Origin: Granulosicoccus sp947495035
GTDB lineage: Bacteria; Pseudomonadota; Gammaproteobacteria; Granulosicoccales; Granulosicoccaceae
Assembly: GCF_050589605.1 (NCBI RefSeq)
Contig: NZ_JBNGOO010000005.1
Strand: one strand, 5' to 3'
Length of the DNA stretch: 64,000 bases
The first letter of the stretch is position 1. Each line of letters starts with the position of its first letter. The notes under the pieces were generated by a model. It ran no database searches. It saw only the letters and a program-made list of their open reading frames with translations, and was not told where the DNA came from. Shown here piece by piece: positions 34,792 to 43,586 of the stretch. Both the position numbers and the translations under genes were made by a program.

Positions 34792-35876
34792 ACCTGCAGT
34801 GCCTTTTTGCTCTCGCGATCAAACGCATGTAATTGTTCGGGGTTCAACCGGACGGCCAACTGCTGACCTTGTTCGGGATAGTCGACACCATTGACGCGCG
34901 CGGTCATGATCTCTCCGCACACCGACAGGGTCAGCAAGGCATCGGCTCCCAGCAGCTCCGCCAGCATGACCTTGCCCGGCAGCACCCAGGGGTCATCACC
35001 CGTAGCCGAGGCCTCCAGAATCGTCAGGTGCTCGGGGCGGATGCCTACCCGTACGGTGTCAGCCCCCTTCGTATCGAAACCCGGCAGTCCGGGTAGTTCC
35101 AGTTCCGAGTCGGTCGAACGCCAGCTGCCATCAGTGCCCGCTTGCATCGTCATGAAATTCATTGCCGGACTGCCGATGAAGCCGGCAACGAATTCGGTGG
35201 CAGGCTTGTCATAGACTTCTCGTGGTGTACCCACCTGGGCAATGACACCACCCTCCATGATGACGATGCGATCTGCCAGCGTCATGGCTTCCACCTGATC
35301 ATGCGTGACATAGACCGACGTCACACCCAGGCGATCGTGAAGCTCCTGCAGCTCCATGCGCATCTTGACACGCAGCTTGGCATCCAGATTCGACAGAGGC
35401 TCATCGAACAGAAAGACCTCGGGAGTTCGCACGATGGCGCGACCGATCGCCACCCTCTGACGTTGCCCACCGGAGAGTGAACCCGGCTTGCGATCCAGAT
35501 AGTCGGTCAGACCCAGCATGTCGGCGACACCGGCAATACGCTCCTCGATCTGCGCCCGGGGCATCTTCTGCAGCTTCAGGGCCATGCCCATGTTTTCGGA
35601 AACCGTCTTGTGCGGGTACAGGGCATAGTTCTGGAAAACCATCGCCACACCGCGATTTTTCGGATCGACATTGTTCATCCTGGTATTGCCGATGAGAAGC
35701 TCACCGCTGGTGATGCTCTCCAGGCCGGCAATCATTCTCAGAGTGGTGGACTTGCCGCAGCCCGAAGGTCCAAGCAATACCAGAAACTCGCCGTCCCGGA
35801 TTTCCAGATTGAAGGCCTCGACCGCCACACTGCCGCCATAGGATTTGCCGATCTGCTGAAGTGAAACATTTGCCAT
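34788..35876 (-). CDS. Carbohydrate ABC transporter ATP-binding protein (UgpC/MalK type)
   Basis: 362 residues. Walker A GPSGCGKST at 36-44, Q-loop in VFQNYALYPH, signature LSGGQ at 134-138, Walker B VFLFDEP at 154-160, and a C-terminal TOBE/MalK regulatory domain containing VRVGIRPEHL. It energises the importer formed with the two downstream-numbered permeases and the binding protein. Start ATG at 35876 lies 11 bases after the permease stop. Confidence 0.95.
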   Translation of the reverse strand: MANVSLQQIGKSYGGSVAVEAFNLEIRDGEFLVLLGPSGCGKSTTLRMIAGLESITSGELLIGNTRMNNVDPKNRGVAMVFQNYALYPHKTVSENMGMALKLQKMPRAQIEERIAGVADMLGLTDYLDRKPGSLSGGQRQRVAIGRAIVRTPEVFLFDEPLSNLDAKLRVKMRMELQELHDRLGVTSVYVTHDQVEAMTLADRIVIMEGGVIAQVGTPREVYDKPATEFVAGFIGSPAMNFMTMQAGTDGSWRSTDSELELPGLPGFDTKGADTVRVGIRPEHLTILEASATGDDPWVLPGKVMLAELLGADALLTLSVCGEIMTARVNGVDYPEQGQQLAVRLNPEQLHAFDRESKKALQV

Positions 35877-35887
35877 TAGCTGAACTC

Positions 35888-36712
35888 CTACTTGCCCGAG
35901 CCGGCCGTGAGGCCGCCCAGGATCTGTTTCTGGAAAATCGCGGTGATGACGAGAACCGGAATGATTGCGATGACCGTGGCGGTCGAAATGGTTTCCCAGG
36001 GAAACGCGAATTCACCGGGATACAGCGAAATGCCGACAGGCGCGGTTCGCATGGCGTCCTGCGTCATCAACACCAGCGACAGCGGAAACTCGTTCCAGGA
36101 GAAGATGAACACGATCAACCCCGTAGCCACGAAGCCGGGCCAGGACAGTGGCAGGATGATGGAAAAGAAGATGCGCAGAAACCCCATGCCATCCAGCCTT
36201 GCCGCCTCTTCGATCTCCACCGGCAAAGTGCGGAAGTAGCTGGCCAGCATCCAGACGGTATAGGGCAGGAACAGTCCGGTATGGGCAAGGATCAGCCCGG
36301 TAAAGCTGTTCAGCAGACCCAGATTCAGAAAGGTCTGAAACAACGCCGGCAACAAGGCAATGGGTGGAAACATCGACACCGACAGGATGATGACCATCAG
36401 CACCCCGGCAAAGCGCATGCGCAGGCGCGACAAGGCGTAGCCTGCCAGTCCACCCACCGACAAGGTCAGTACGGTACAGCCGACACCGACGATGAAGCTG
36501 TTGAGCACATAACGCAGCAACTCCGGCGTTTCGGTGAAAATGGACCAGTAGTTCTGAAAGGTCAGCGGATCGGGCCAGTACTGAACCGGCCAGGAATAGA
36601 TGCCAGCGGTATTCTTCAGCGACGTCAGTATCAGCCAGACAATCGGGAAAAACGAGATCACCACCGACAGGCCGACCAGTGAATACAGAATGATGCGTGG
36701 ACGATTGCTCAT
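35888..36712 (-). CDS. Carbohydrate ABC transporter permease (MalG type)
   Basis: 274 residues with six hydrophobic segments. The EAA coupling loop reads IEEAARLDGMGFLRIFFSII and is followed by LPLSWPG, fully canonical. The C-terminus GGLTAGSGK is typical of MalG-like subunits. It is separated by only three bases from the partner permease gene, supporting a heterodimeric channel. Confidence 0.95.
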   Translation of the reverse strand: MSNRPRIILYSLVGLSVVISFFPIVWLILTSLKNTAGIYSWPVQYWPDPLTFQNYWSIFTETPELLRYVLNSFIVGVGCTVLTLSVGGLAGYALSRLRMRFAGVLMVIILSVSMFPPIALLPALFQTFLNLGLLNSFTGLILAHTGLFLPYTVWMLASYFRTLPVEIEEAARLDGMGFLRIFFSIILPLSWPGFVATGLIVFIFSWNEFPLSLVLMTQDAMRTAPVGISLYPGEFAFPWETISTATVIAIIPVLVITAIFQKQILGGLTAGSGK

Positions 36713-36715
36713 GAT

Positions 36716-37606
36716 TCAGTCCTTGCTCCGCAGCGTGAAGATATAGAGAAGGCTCAGCGAGAAGATGACAGCGAACTGCACGACCACGATGGCTGAGCCG
36801 GCATTGAACTCGACAAATTCGAAAATCACCTTGTAGGCATACAGGGACAGGGTTTCGGTAGCGGAGTCCGGACCGCCATCGGTCAGACTGAAGGGCAGTT
36901 CGAACGTCCTGAGCGCATCCATGGAGCGAATGATCAAGGCCACCATGATGGAGCCCTTCAACAGTGGCAAGGTGATTTCGCGAAACTCCTGCCAGCGACT
37001 CATGCCGTCCATGCGCCCGGCTTCATACAGGTCGCGGGGAATCGATTGCAGACCAGCGAGTATGATCAGGGCCATGAATGAACTGGTTTTCCAGACCGAA
37101 ACGATCACCATGGACGCCATTGCCAGCGTCTCGTCTCCCAGCCAGTTGACCGGCTCGCTGACAATGCCGGACTCCAGACCGATGGCATTGAACAGGCCAT
37201 AATCGGCGTTGTACATCCAGCGCCAGATCAGCGCATTCAGGGCTGTCGGTAACGCCCAGGGGAACAGTACGGCCAGTCGAGCCAGGCCTTTTCCGTGAAA
37301 GGACTCGTTCATCAACAAGGCAAGCCCTACTCCCAGAATCAACTCAAGGGGAATCGAGATTGCCGTGAATATCAGGGTCACCGACAGAGAACGCCAGAAG
37401 CGATCTTCCTGCATCAGCGTCACGTAATGCTCCAGTCCGACAAATCGATAGGGTTCGAATCCGTCGACACTCGATTGACCGACACTCAGCACGATCGATT
37501 GCACAACCGGATAGACCAGTATCAGAGCGATGATCAGGAATGTCGGCGTCACGAAGCCAATGCCGACGAACTGGGTTCGTCGTTCCAGGGTATTGAATGC
37601 GTTCAA
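36716..37606 (-). CDS. Carbohydrate ABC transporter permease (MalF type)
   Basis: About 297 residues with six hydrophobic segments; the EAA loop is DLYEAGRMDGMSRWQEFREI followed by TLPLLKG. The start is uncertain. A GTG at 37717 would add a 37-residue cysteine/proline-rich tail unlike the family and would lie inside the stem of a hairpin. I prefer the TTG at 37606, giving MNAFNTLERR just before the first membrane helix. No clear ribosome site is seen, so expression may depend on coupling or a rare start. Confidence 0.85.
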   Translation of the reverse strand: MNAFNTLERRTQFVGIGFVTPTFLIIALILVYPVVQSIVLSVGQSSVDGFEPYRFVGLEHYVTLMQEDRFWRSLSVTLIFTAISIPLELILGVGLALLMNESFHGKGLARLAVLFPWALPTALNALIWRWMYNADYGLFNAIGLESGIVSEPVNWLGDETLAMASMVIVSVWKTSSFMALIILAGLQSIPRDLYEAGRMDGMSRWQEFREITLPLLKGSIMVALIIRSMDALRTFELPFSLTDGGPDSATETLSLYAYKVIFEFVEFNAGSAIVVVQFAVIFSLSLLYIFTLRSKD

Positions 37607-37702
37607 GGCAACAGGTCCCGGGTAAGGGTCCGCCAATGAAGGCGAACGGGTTTGAGGCGGAGCGGAGGTCCGTTCCGCAAGGCACTTGTCACAGACCCAC
37701 TG

Positions 37703-37723
37703 CCGGGCGCAAGACACGCCCGG
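37703..37723 (-). terminator. Intercistronic hairpin after the binding-protein gene
   Basis: CCGGGCG and CGCCCGG form a perfect 7-bp stem with a seven-base loop, 17 bases after the binding-protein stop. It resembles the malE-malF type of hairpin that allows more binding protein than permease. Confidence 0.6.
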
Positions 37724-37739
37724 ACAGAGGGTTCAGGGT

Positions 37740-39008
37740 TCACTTCGCCAACAGCTTCTCGAGGCTGGCCTGTGCATCGTTCAGGGCTTCTTCAACGGTT
37801 TTCGACTGATGCAGGGCACTGGTGATGGCTACCTGCATGACATCGGAGACCTTGGGGTAGAGGCTGCCGGTACCGGCAGAGGGTCGAACAACACCCGCCG
37901 CGTAGGCCTTGCCGAACTTCTGCAGCACTTCATCATCCTGCATGGCTGCATCGTCATAGACGTTCATCAGCCCGGGGCTCTTGGAGGCATTGACCGCAGC
38001 TGAGAGTTGCATCTCATAGCTCGTCATGTGCTTGAGCAGCTTGATCGCGGCATCCCGGTTCTCGGTATTGGCATTTACCGCCAGCAGGAAACCACCCATG
38101 GCGGTAGCCGGCGCATCTTCATGCCCTTCGAAATAGGGGTTTCGGGTGAAATCGAACTTGCCCTTCACCGGGCTGTCGTCAGCACTGAGCGGTGCATAGA
38201 CGAAATCCTGAACCATCATGAACACCGCTCTGCCCTGCTGAAACAGGGTACGCGCATCGTCAGGGCGCATGTTGAGTATGGACTCGGGCACGATCTGATG
38301 CTTGTAAAGCATATCCACCATGGTCTGTGTGGCCGCGATGGCTTCCGGCGAATTCACGTTGACATTGCCGTTTTCATCGAAAAATGTCGCCCCATTGCCA
38401 TAGGTGAATGACAGCCAGTTCATGAACAGTCCTTCGATCTTGGCCCACATGGAGACAAAGCCTGTCAGGTCCGGATTGTTCTCGCCATCCAGAATGGTTC
38501 TGGAGGCACTGATGACCTCTTCCCAGGTTGACGGAACATCGAGATCGTACTTTTCCAGCAAGTCACTGCGATAGAAGAACTGCGTGCCATCGACATACAG
38601 TGGTACACCATAGAGCTGGCCATCGACGGTGGCGGCTTCCCGAAACGAGGCATTGAAATTCGCCAGTTCCTCTTCCGAGAAGGCGTCTCCGATCGGTGCG
38701 ATCCAGCCGCGCTGGGCAAACTCTCCGGGCCAGATGACATCCACCGCGAAAACGTCAGGGGTCGAACTGCGCGCCATCAGACTGGTGACATAGAGCTTTC
38801 TCGATTCGCTGGGCACGTCGGAGATCTTCAACCATTCGACCTTGATGTCGGGGTTGTCCGCCTCGAAACTCTCGATGGCCGGACCGACCGCAGCTCCATA
38901 ACCACGAGAGCCGATGGACAGCACCAGATCATCGGCAACGGAGACTCCACTCAGCAGCAGGGTCGTCGCGGTGGCAAGAGCGATAGAACTTTTCTTCAAG
39001 AACCTCAT
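37740..39008 (-). CDS. Carbohydrate ABC transporter substrate-binding protein (family 1)
   Basis: 422 residues. A signal peptide of about 25 residues (MRFLKKSSIALATATTLLLS core) ends near VSVADD. The mature protein has the family-1 extracellular solute-binding fold: VEWLKISD, FAVDVIWPGEFAQRGWI, and YGVPLYVDGTQFFYRSDLL near the hinge. A GGAGGAA ribosome site precedes the ATG at 39008. It follows the IclR gene by 25 bases and is the first transporter gene. The sugar is unknown; the sulfatase in the operon suggests a sulfated sugar or glycan fragment. Confidence 0.93.
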   Translation of the reverse strand: MRFLKKSSIALATATTLLLSGVSVADDLVLSIGSRGYGAAVGPAIESFEADNPDIKVEWLKISDVPSESRKLYVTSLMARSSTPDVFAVDVIWPGEFAQRGWIAPIGDAFSEEELANFNASFREAATVDGQLYGVPLYVDGTQFFYRSDLLEKYDLDVPSTWEEVISASRTILDGENNPDLTGFVSMWAKIEGLFMNWLSFTYGNGATFFDENGNVNVNSPEAIAATQTMVDMLYKHQIVPESILNMRPDDARTLFQQGRAVFMMVQDFVYAPLSADDSPVKGKFDFTRNPYFEGHEDAPATAMGGFLLAVNANTENRDAAIKLLKHMTSYEMQLSAAVNASKSPGLMNVYDDAAMQDDEVLQKFGKAYAAGVVRPSAGTGSLYPKVSDVMQVAITSALHQSKTVEEALNDAQASLEKLLAK

Positions 39009-39033
39009 GAGTTCCTCCAATGGGTGAACGAGA

Positions 39034-39849
39034 CTAGCCAGTCTTCTTTGGTGAGGAGACAGACTGCAAACCCGCATGTGGCTGGCTGTTGGCACTGACC
39101 AACTCCAGCTCCTTGCGGGTACTTTCCAGCGTCTCCCGTATTCGGGCGATATGCTCTTTCTCATCTCGCACGGGAATTGCTGCTTCCGCCACCGTCAGCA
39201 GCGAGACCAGCTCGCCCCCCGGTGACGCTATCGCGATGGAAAAACGTCGTATGCCCTTGGCATTGCCGAGCATGTCGAACTGCATGGCCTGTCGATCCGT
39301 GTCGAGGATGCGTTGCCGGGCTTCGCCCCAGTCCAGACGTTTGCCCTGCACACCCACCTCGTGAAAGCTGGACAGATCCCAGCTACTCTCGATGTCCTCG
39401 ATTCGGCAATAGGCCAGGGCCAGACGCGAGATGGAATCCAGTTCGTAGGTGGATCGCACATAACCGGGATGCGCACGCAATTTGATCGGCTGCAGCGGGT
39501 GTTCATCGGTGACATGCCAAAGCAGGCTGTGACCGCGCAACAGGATGATTTCCGAAGCCGATTCCAGACTGGCTGAAATGGATGCACAGGCCTGGCGCAA
39601 TTGAATGGGCGAGATATTGCCGATGCCGATGCGCCTCTCAAACGAGAAATTCGGCAGCAGTCGGCCTTCCGGCGTGGCGTACACATAGCCGGTCTGTTCC
39701 ATCTCGCTCAGCAGTCGATAGACCGTGGAAGAAGGCAAGCCCACTCGCTCGACGATTTCGGATTTGCTGAATCCGTTGCTGGGAGCATCGGACAGGGATT
39801 CAGCCAGCCTGAGGATTCTGACAAAGTTCTTGGACACCGGTTTTCCCAT
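39034..39849 (-). CDS. IclR family transcriptional regulator
   Basis: 271 residues. An N-terminal winged helix (SKSEIVERVGLPSSTVYRLL, residues 28-47) is followed by an IclR effector domain with the SISRLALAY and RQRILDTDRQ segments and a C-terminal IAIASPGGELVSLLTVAEA. It is promoter-proximal in the importer/sulfatase operon and divergent from the isomerase gene, so it probably senses the imported sugar or an intermediate. Effector unknown. Confidence 0.92.
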   Translation of the reverse strand: MGKPVSKNFVRILRLAESLSDAPSNGFSKSEIVERVGLPSSTVYRLLSEMEQTGYVYATPEGRLLPNFSFERRIGIGNISPIQLRQACASISASLESASEIILLRGHSLLWHVTDEHPLQPIKLRAHPGYVRSTYELDSISRLALAYCRIEDIESSWDLSSFHEVGVQGKRLDWGEARQRILDTDRQAMQFDMLGNAKGIRRFSIAIASPGGELVSLLTVAEAAIPVRDEKEHIARIRETLESTRKELELVSANSQPHAGLQSVSSPKKTG

Positions 39850-40106
39850 ATTTGAGAATACTGATTCCCATTATAAAGAATTACCGATCCCTGTCAACTG
39901 CAGGCCGGCGCAGGCCGGCAAACCGTCTTGCGCATGACCGGCTTACCGGTGACCAATGGCTCTGGTAGCATCGGGCGCATCAACACAGTGAAAAGTCCCC
40001 CTGGATTCGTGTTGTCCCTCACCCTGCCTGCCGATACCCGCACTACCGGCATTGACAACGCTGGCAGCCATTCCCATCGTTCAGCCAAGCATCCCCACCT
40101 ACCGAT
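39850..40106. promoter_or_regulatory. Divergent promoter region between IclR operon and isomerase gene
   Basis: An AT-rich patch at 39850-39892 holds GAATACTGATTC (39856-39867), an imperfect dyad that could be an IclR site and a TATAAA-like element (39872-39877). The remaining sequence to 40106 is GC-rich with no recognised gene or repeat. Confidence 0.4.
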
Positions 40107-41297
40107 ATGTCGATACCAGATTCGCCTGCTTTCGAAAGTCCGGATTTCCTGCAGCAGCACATCCGCTCAATCCTGGATTTCTACGAACCCCGAGTCATCG
40201 GCCCGGAAGCCGGTCTGCGCTCCTGCTTTCTGGACAACGGTGACTGTTTCGATCCGCATAGCCGGCAACTGGTGGGTTCTGCCCGCTACGTGGTGAACTA
40301 CGCAACCGCGTATCGACTGTATGGCAAGACCAACCATCGGCAGTGGGCTGAGCGCGGACTGGACTACCTGACCCAGGTACATCGGCAGGAAAACGGCCGC
40401 TATGCCTGGCTGCTGGAGAAGGACGAGGTTGTCGACGATCGTGTCATGGCCTATGGACACGCCTTTGTCCTGCTGGCTGCGGCCTCCTGCCTGCGCGCCG
40501 GTGTCGAGAGCGCCAGGCAGACGCTCTACGAGGTGCATGCATTCATGGAACGGTATTTCTGGGATGACACGGCCTGTGCCTATGCGGACGAGCGTAATGC
40601 AAGCCTGGAACAACTTGACGACTACCGTGGTCAGAACGCCAATATGCACATGTGTGAAGCCTTGCTGGCAGCCTGGCAGGCAACGGCGGACAGCTCGTTT
40701 CTCGACCGCGCCGAACGACTGGCCGAACGTTTTGCCCTGGATCTGGCCAGTCAGTCAGGTGGTCAGATCTGGGAGCACTACGACCAGAACTGGCAGGTCG
40801 ACATGCAGTACAACATCGACAAGCCGAACGACCGATACAAGCCCTGGGGATTTCAGCCCGGTCATCAGGTGGAATGGAGCAAGCTGTTGCTGATTCTGGA
40901 CGGCGAACGACCCGATGAGAAGTGGCTACCCAGGGCACGCGATCTGTACGACGGAGCCATGAGCTCGGGATGGGATACACAGCACGGTGGCCTGGTCTAT
41001 GGCGTAGCCCCCGATGGCGACTTCTGTGCGGCCGAGAAATACTTCTGGGTGCAGTCCGAAGCGTTTGCCGCAGCCTGGCGGCTCTACAGGCTGACCGGAG
41101 AACAGCGATTTCTCGACGACTACCGCCGAATCTGGCAGTGGAGCTGGGAACATCTGGTGGATCACCGATACGGTGCCTGGTTCCGCGTGCGCAACCGGGA
41201 TGGCTCCGCCATCGATGACCGGAAATCCCCGCTGGGAAAAACCGATTATCACACCATGGGGGCCTGCTGGGATGTACTGTCGCAACCTCTCGAATGA
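40107..41297 (+). CDS. AGE family epimerase/isomerase (aldose-ketose isomerase, YihS-like)
   Basis: 396 residues, the full length of the (alpha/alpha)6-barrel AGE family. Likely active-site residues are R60 (GSARYVVNYA), H181 (QNANMHMCEAL), H253 and E256 (QPGHQVEWSKL) and H382 (DYHTMGA). Their spacing resembles YihS, which interconverts sulfoquinovose/sulfofructose and mannose/fructose, more than N-acylglucosamine epimerase. It is divergent from the IclR-importer-sulfatase operon, so it probably isomerises the desulfated (or still sulfated) hexose. Start ATG at 40107 lacks a strong ribosome site. Confidence 0.88.
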   Translation: MSIPDSPAFESPDFLQQHIRSILDFYEPRVIGPEAGLRSCFLDNGDCFDPHSRQLVGSARYVVNYATAYRLYGKTNHRQWAERGLDYLTQVHRQENGRYAWLLEKDEVVDDRVMAYGHAFVLLAAASCLRAGVESARQTLYEVHAFMERYFWDDTACAYADERNASLEQLDDYRGQNANMHMCEALLAAWQATADSSFLDRAERLAERFALDLASQSGGQIWEHYDQNWQVDMQYNIDKPNDRYKPWGFQPGHQVEWSKLLLILDGERPDEKWLPRARDLYDGAMSSGWDTQHGGLVYGVAPDGDFCAAEKYFWVQSEAFAAAWRLYRLTGEQRFLDDYRRIWQWSWEHLVDHRYGAWFRVRNRDGSAIDDRKSPLGKTDYHTMGACWDVLSQPLE

Positions 41298-41344
41298 TGA
41301 CTGTATCTTCACGACATCAACGCTTTTCAGCTACCATGGGGAAC

Positions 41345-41369
41345 TGCGGTCTGCAGGCATGCAGCCGCA
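41345..41369 (+). terminator. Hairpin downstream of the isomerase gene
   Basis: TGCGG-T-CTGC pairs with GCAG-CCGCA (nine pairs with a bulged T) over a six-base loop. No T-run follows. It separates the isomerase from the polyamine genes. Confidence 0.5.
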
Positions 41370-41431
41370 AACTTCCACCATTCCCGGACCCGGTTCAGGC
41401 AATCCCGAGTTGACGTTCAATCGTACAAGAC

Positions 41432-41962
41432 ATGGGCACCCACCTACTCGACACAGATGAGTCAATCGATTCCGATATGAGCAATGACAGCAGCACAGAC
41501 TGGCCAAGACATGTTGACCTGAACAGAACGAGTGCGACTGCAAGTGCGACTGCAGATGTGGCAGCTGGCGAAGCCGACTTTGCCGGCACCCATCTGTTGA
41601 TCGATTGCTGGCAGGCGAGCCGTCTGGACGATATTGCCCACATCGAAGCCACCCTGCGTGAAGCTGTTGCCGTCAGTGGCGCTACCCTGCTGCATATCCA
41701 TCTGCATCACTTCACCCCCAATGGCGGTGTGTCGGGGGTGGCGGTACTCGCTGAATCCCATATCAGTATCCACACCTGGCCCGAACGGGATTATGCCGCC
41801 CTGGATGTCTTCATGTGTGGCGAGACACATCCGCACGAGACCGTACCCGTCTTCGCCCGGGCCTTCTGCACCGACACCATTCAGCTCAGCACGCATCAAC
41901 GCGGGGCTGCGGCCAATCCCGCGTCAGACTCGTCTACCGGCAACCAGAGGACTGCCTCATGA
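41432..41962 (+). CDS. speD: S-adenosylmethionine decarboxylase proenzyme (prokaryotic class 1B type)
   Basis: 176 residues. It makes decarboxylated S-adenosylmethionine, the aminopropyl donor for spermidine. The self-cleavage site is E108-S109 (LAESHISIHTWPE); S109 would become the pyruvoyl group, with H114 and C129 at the family spacing (+5, +20). The first ~45 residues form an acidic, serine/threonine-rich extension absent from most homologues; an ATG at 41477 would shorten it. No strong ribosome site decides. The stop overlaps the next ATG (ATGA). The membrane-bound aminopropyltransferase at 43587 is the expected partner. Confidence 0.92.
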   Translation: MGTHLLDTDESIDSDMSNDSSTDWPRHVDLNRTSATASATADVAAGEADFAGTHLLIDCWQASRLDDIAHIEATLREAVAVSGATLLHIHLHHFTPNGGVSGVAVLAESHISIHTWPERDYAALDVFMCGETHPHETVPVFARAFCTDTIQLSTHQRGAAANPASDSSTGNQRTAS

Positions 41963-42828
41963 AGTTGCTCAGAGCCATGCGAACGGCCGATATCGATGCC
42001 GTGGTGAACCTGATAGACAGCCACGATGAAGACGACGCCGAGGACGCACGAGCCGGTTTCACCGGCAGCGATGGTATCGACGACTACTTTGTGCTGGAAA
42101 TCGACGGCCAGATCATCGGGGTAAGTGGTTTTCGGACACCGCCTGCCTGCGATCAGACCCATTGGCTGTCCTGGACCTACATCCACGACGATCATGTCAA
42201 CCAGGGGCACGGCCGGCGCATGCTTGATGACATGCTGCAACACCTCAAGGATATGGGCGGTCGCAAGGTCTTCGTCAAGGTCAGTGATTATGCCGAGATC
42301 GATGAATCGGGTGAACGAGTGGAGACCTACGCTGCCGCCCTGCACCTCTATCAGAGCATGGGCTTTGCCATCGAGCTGACGCACAAGGACTACTATGACG
42401 CTGGCGAGGCCATGATCGTGCTGGGCCTGCGCCTGAAAGAAGGCGATGCCGGCTTCAAGGACGCCGATTTCGGTGACGCCACCTTTTCAAACCTCGGAAC
42501 GTCGCCATTGCTGCAGGCACGGCCTGTACAATTCAATGCCGTATTCGAGATTGCCGAGACTGACGGCGCTTTCAGTTTTGGCTGGAGCGATGACGGCAAG
42601 AAACTCTTTTCCGTCGAAGATGTGGAACTCGGCTTGCAGGAGGTGAAAAAACGCCACGGACGCGCCGTCTTCCTGTCTTTTCCGTCAGACTACAAGGATA
42701 TCGATCAACGGCTGTTCGCCGCCGGTTTCCGAAACTCAGGAGTACTCGATGACTATTTCGAAGACGGTATTCACGAACAACACTACACCTACAACTTCCC
42801 TCAGGAATTGCTACTCGGACATGACTAG
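41959..42828 (+). CDS. GNAT family N-acetyltransferase (apparent tandem GNAT)
   Basis: 289 residues. The N-terminal GNAT domain (1-~160) has the acetyl-CoA loop NQGHGRRML and a LYQSMGFAIE motif. The second half lacks an acetyl-CoA loop but ends with LFAAGFRNSGVLDDYFEDG then HEQHYTYN, which resembles a GNAT C-terminal half, so the protein may be a tandem with a degenerate second domain. Its start overlaps the speD stop. Coupling to speD and an aminopropyltransferase suggests a polyamine or its derivative as acyl acceptor, which is inference. Confidence 0.82.
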   Translation: MKLLRAMRTADIDAVVNLIDSHDEDDAEDARAGFTGSDGIDDYFVLEIDGQIIGVSGFRTPPACDQTHWLSWTYIHDDHVNQGHGRRMLDDMLQHLKDMGGRKVFVKVSDYAEIDESGERVETYAAALHLYQSMGFAIELTHKDYYDAGEAMIVLGLRLKEGDAGFKDADFGDATFSNLGTSPLLQARPVQFNAVFEIAETDGAFSFGWSDDGKKLFSVEDVELGLQEVKKRHGRAVFLSFPSDYKDIDQRLFAAGFRNSGVLDDYFEDGIHEQHYTYNFPQELLLGHD

Positions 42829-43393
42829 ATCAGCTATCGGCGGCAAATTGACCGCCATTGCTCTTTTTTCCTCCATGGTGCTGGCTGGTTGCGGCGTGCA
42901 ATCCACAGCCGAGCCACGCGTCGATCTCGATCGCGTCATGAGTATCGCTGGCGAAACCATGAACAGCTTCGACGCCCGTGCCAGTGATGTAAACGAAGAG
43001 AATGCGATGGATGAGTTCTCGGTCCTGCTCGGCTACGACCTGAACGATGCCCAACCGCCACTGTATGACGGCTACATCGGGGTTGTCCCACAGGAAGATG
43101 GATCCCTGCTGGGCTTCAATGACGCCGACAGTGACAGCGTTTACGACGGTGGCGAGAATGAGCTGTTCAAGGTGGAAGTGGACACGGAAAACAATCGACT
43201 GCTGGCATCTTCGGAAGGCGTGGTGCAGGAAGGGGGTGGCTTTTCGATGGGTGGGCTGTTCATGGGCATGATGCTGGGCAACATGCTGAGTCGACAGCGC
43301 AGTGCCGGCGTCAACCCGGCCTCACGCAAGGCTGGTCCAGCGCCGAGCGCTCGCTCGCGTGCCGGGTCTGGCAGCCATTCAGTCGGCAAGTAA
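42821..43393 (+). CDS. Small lipoprotein of unknown function
   Basis: 190 residues. Signal peptide with lipobox LAGC, lipidated Cys at 24, and no aspartate at +2, so outer-membrane sorting is likely. The mature part is acidic (DLDRVMSIAGETMNSFDAR, NDADSDSVYDGGEN) with a glycine/methionine-rich hydrophobic patch (GGLFMGMMLGNMLSR) and a basic serine/arginine tail. The ATG at 42821 overlaps the GNAT stop by eight bases. I do not recognise a domain; position suggests a link to polyamine genes. Confidence 0.75.
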   Translation: MTRSAIGGKLTAIALFSSMVLAGCGVQSTAEPRVDLDRVMSIAGETMNSFDARASDVNEENAMDEFSVLLGYDLNDAQPPLYDGYIGVVPQEDGSLLGFNDADSDSVYDGGENELFKVEVDTENNRLLASSEGVVQEGGGFSMGGLFMGMMLGNMLSRQRSAGVNPASRKAGPAPSARSRAGSGSHSVGK

Positions 43394-43405
43394 TCGATCG
43401 TCTGC

Positions 43406-43453
43406 AGGAAGGTGCCAGGCCAAGCGTGTCGGAAGACTCTGCCCGGCACCTTC
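43406..43453 (+). terminator. Long-loop inverted repeat between lipoprotein and aminopropyltransferase genes
   Basis: GGAAGGTGCC and GGCACCTTCC form a perfect 10-bp stem around a 28-base loop, followed by a C/T-rich stretch. It may end the speD unit or attenuate the next gene. Confidence 0.55.
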
Positions 43454-43586
43454 CCTTGTGGTTCTCCCCCACACCGGATTACCGATGGAGCGATGACGAG
43501 GGCGACGACGCGCCTCCTGCGGCGCCGAAATACGACTCGCCTGGCGCAGGCCTCGCTCATCATTCCCTCATCGTTTCAAACTCAAC

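Noticed and set aside
33118..34866. 582-residue open frame opposite the sulfatase gene
   Set aside because: Antisense to an intact sulfatase; long reverse frames are common at this base composition, and it starts inside a non-coding gap.
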